From NCBI GenBank assembly GCA_036794825.1, contig DAIRGA010000027.1:1-64000 (forward strand): a stretch of DNA of 64,000 bases, in the 5' to 3' direction. Below the pieces are notes generated by a model. That model searched no databases and was not told the DNA's origin. It worked only from the letters and a program-made list of their open reading frames with translations. Shown here one piece after another: positions 62,402-64,000 of the stretch. Made by a program: the position numbers and the translations under genes. Position 1 is the first letter of the stretch; every line of letters starts with the position of its first letter. Origin of the DNA: RZYY01 sp036794825 (GTDB lineage: Bacteria; Bacteroidota; Bacteroidia; Bacteroidales; 4484-276).

Positions 62402-63955
62402 ATGAAAACATTAAATATTTTCCTGATATCCGGCATATTTAACCTGATACTATTTTCATCGGTTATTTCCTTTGCGCAATACAGCGGCGGCAACGGCCGC
62501 GGCGATCACATGGCGCAAGGCAACGGGTTGCAGATCACCTCCTGCACCAATCCCACCGACGGCGGCGAAATCGCTTCAAACCAGAACATCTGCTCTGGTA
62601 CTTCACCAGCAGCATTTAACAGCATTTCACTTCCCGCAGGACACACCGGAACGCTGGAGTACCAGTGGCAACTGACGACCGTCACTCCAACCATCAGTTT
62701 CGATGACTGGGAAGACGTAGGAACCAACACCGATACCTACGAACATGTTGGCACGGTGACCCAGACCACCTGGTTCCGCAGGCTGGCGAAAGTAACGTGT
62801 GAAACGAACTGGGTGCCATCGAATGTGGTGCTTGTTTCTGTTGTAAATTATGAAATTTCAACCGCAGGTAATGAAATCGTTATAACCGATATTTGTGTAA
62901 TAGGTGAAACTTTGGATGTTACCGAAAATGGCAGCAACATTCGCTTTAATGTGGCAGGCCGATACTACAGCCTTGATGGCGGCGCACCTTTACCTTTCCC
63001 AGCCGATATACCACTTGCCGGTGTAAATGGTATCACCATCAACGCCGGCGGAGGAGATGATATCATCAACATCGGCGCTTTTGCGGCGAGTTTGCCTTCG
63101 CTTACCATCAATGGAGCAACGGGTGATGATGTGATCAATTTCAACGGCGATATTACTTTTTTGGCCAATGCCCATCTTGATGTTGATTTGCAGGACGATG
63201 CCCCCAATCCCGGTATAGATCGTGTGTCAGTAGCCTCGAATGCAAACCTGGTTCTTTCTGGCGACGGCATGGCCACGGTCAAAGTGAGCCGCAGTTTATT
63301 CATAAACAGCGGTGGCAGCATTGAAACCGAAAACGGAGAGTTGATCGTGGATGTCAACCAGCAAGCAACTGCTACTTCCGGCAGTTTCGTTGGAGTAAGC
63401 CTACCCGGCGGTGGACTCCAAGTCAACGGCAGTGGGGTGCTGGCTGTGAAGGGCAGGGGAGGCAATTCGGGCAGCGGTCAACATGGTATACAGATATCCG
63501 GTTCCGGAAAGATTCAGGGTGGCGACGAAACATGCACTGTAATTGGTACAGGCGGTACGAACACGGATAACGATAATTACGGCATTGTCATTGCAAATTC
63601 GGGACAGATCACATCGGGCGGGGCAGGCACTGTCAGCGTAAGCGGTACCGGCGGCTCAGGTTCGGGAATTTTCAATTACGGCTTAGTGATTGAAGGCGCC
63701 AATGCACGAATTACATCCGGTGGCGGTGCAGTAGAAGTAAATGGCCAGGGCGGCGGCGGCGCGGGGAGCGGCAGCCAAAATAACGGTATTCGACTCGTTA
63801 ATGAGGGACAAATAACTTCAGGTAGCAGCGGCACCGTGACCGTGACCGGTATGGGTGGCACAGGAACAGGCAGCGATAATTACGGAATTATCATTGCAAC
63901 TTCGGGACAGATCACATCGGGCGGGGCAGGCACTGTCAGCGTAAGCGGTACCGGC
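62402..63955 (+). CDS. Long repetitive secreted protein, 3' end beyond window
   Basis: ATG at 62402 with signal peptide (MKTLNIFLISGIFNLILFSS, then VISFAQ). The frame is open to the final N run at 63956, at least 518 residues. After an Ig-like part (YQWQLTTVTPTISFDDW, WFRRLAKVTCE), the sequence becomes glycine- and threonine-rich. It carries repeats such as SGQITSGGAGTVSVSGTGG and NYGIVIANSGQITSG that suggest a beta-helix or filamentous adhesin-like rod. The 60-bp unit at 63593-63652 recurs at 63896-63955. No C-terminal sorting domain is visible because the gene is cut off. Likely extracellular or outer-membrane associated. Confidence 0.8.
63593..63652 (+). repeat. 60-bp coding repeat, first copy
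   Basis: Repeated at 63896-63955 with one base difference (GCAAATTC versus GCAACTTC). The second copy ends at the assembly gap, so the assembler probably collapsed here. Confidence 0.8.
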
Positions 63956-64000
63956 NNNNNNNNNNNNNNNNNNNNNNNNNNNNNNNNNNNNNNNNNNNNN
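63956..64000. other. N run at window end
   Basis: Unknown bases, 45 of them in the window. They follow directly on a 60-bp coding repeat. Confidence 0.95.

Overview
The window looks like a chromosomal scaffold from a member of the Bacteroidota (Bacteroidales-like). The signs are the cluster DUF4271 - hemD - rnpA - S41 peptidase, a DcaP-type porin, TonB receptors with a carboxypeptidase-regulatory-like N-terminal domain, FISUMP and SUMF1 modules, and repeated use of the Bacteroidota promoter -7 word TAnnTTTG. It is an assembly product: there is a 100-N gap at 59819-59918, and the last 45 bases are N. Both gaps fall inside repeats.

Region 1 (1-6.8 kb, minus strand) is a haem and iron block: hemG-hemH with a 4-bp overlap, then an RhtX/FptX-like MFS permease, a TonB-dependent receptor and a small membrane protein. 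Region 2 (6.8-11.4 kb) holds a YoeB-type toxin-antitoxin pair, a fused type IIG restriction-modification enzyme and a SIMPL-domain gene.

Region 3 (11.4-20.6 kb) is the most unusual part. It is a mosaic of phage-gene pieces on both strands with no integrase, transposase, portal or terminase: a tail chaperone with a possible frameshift product, a broken tape measure, a gpG-like protein, DUF6046, two baseplate-hub N-termini and several tiny membrane proteins. It also carries two MuF-type head proteins that share an apparently identical 386-bp core but have different toxin-like C-termini (one BECR-nuclease-like, one RelA/SpoT-like). Each faces a small convergent gene. Two paralogous DUF6150-like secreted proteins are present. 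Between the pieces lies a family of small units (A, B, C, D), each with a TAnnTTTG word followed by a long covarying hairpin and a T-rich end. Three of them sit in a 490-bp direct duplication. This is the best candidate for an undescribed system.

Region 4 (20.6-43 kb) is mostly core: an NTF2-like protein, a second TonB receptor, a hemerythrin/LuxR pair, pyruvate phosphate dikinase with a strong terminator, a beta-propeller lipoprotein, a fused ADP-forming acyl-CoA synthetase with GNAT domain, adk, DUF4271-hemD-rnpA-S41, a porin, cdd, a thioesterase and a ChaN-like protein.

Region 5 (43-60 kb) is an operon of two giant cytoplasmic hybrid histidine kinases (about 2784 and 2397 residues, about 16 and 13 PAS domains). 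It is bracketed on both sides by the same composite palindromic (REP-like) repeats. On the left side there are also two apparent MITEs. Region 6 (60-64 kb) has a secreted SUMF1-FISUMP protein and the start of a long repetitive surface protein that runs off the window.
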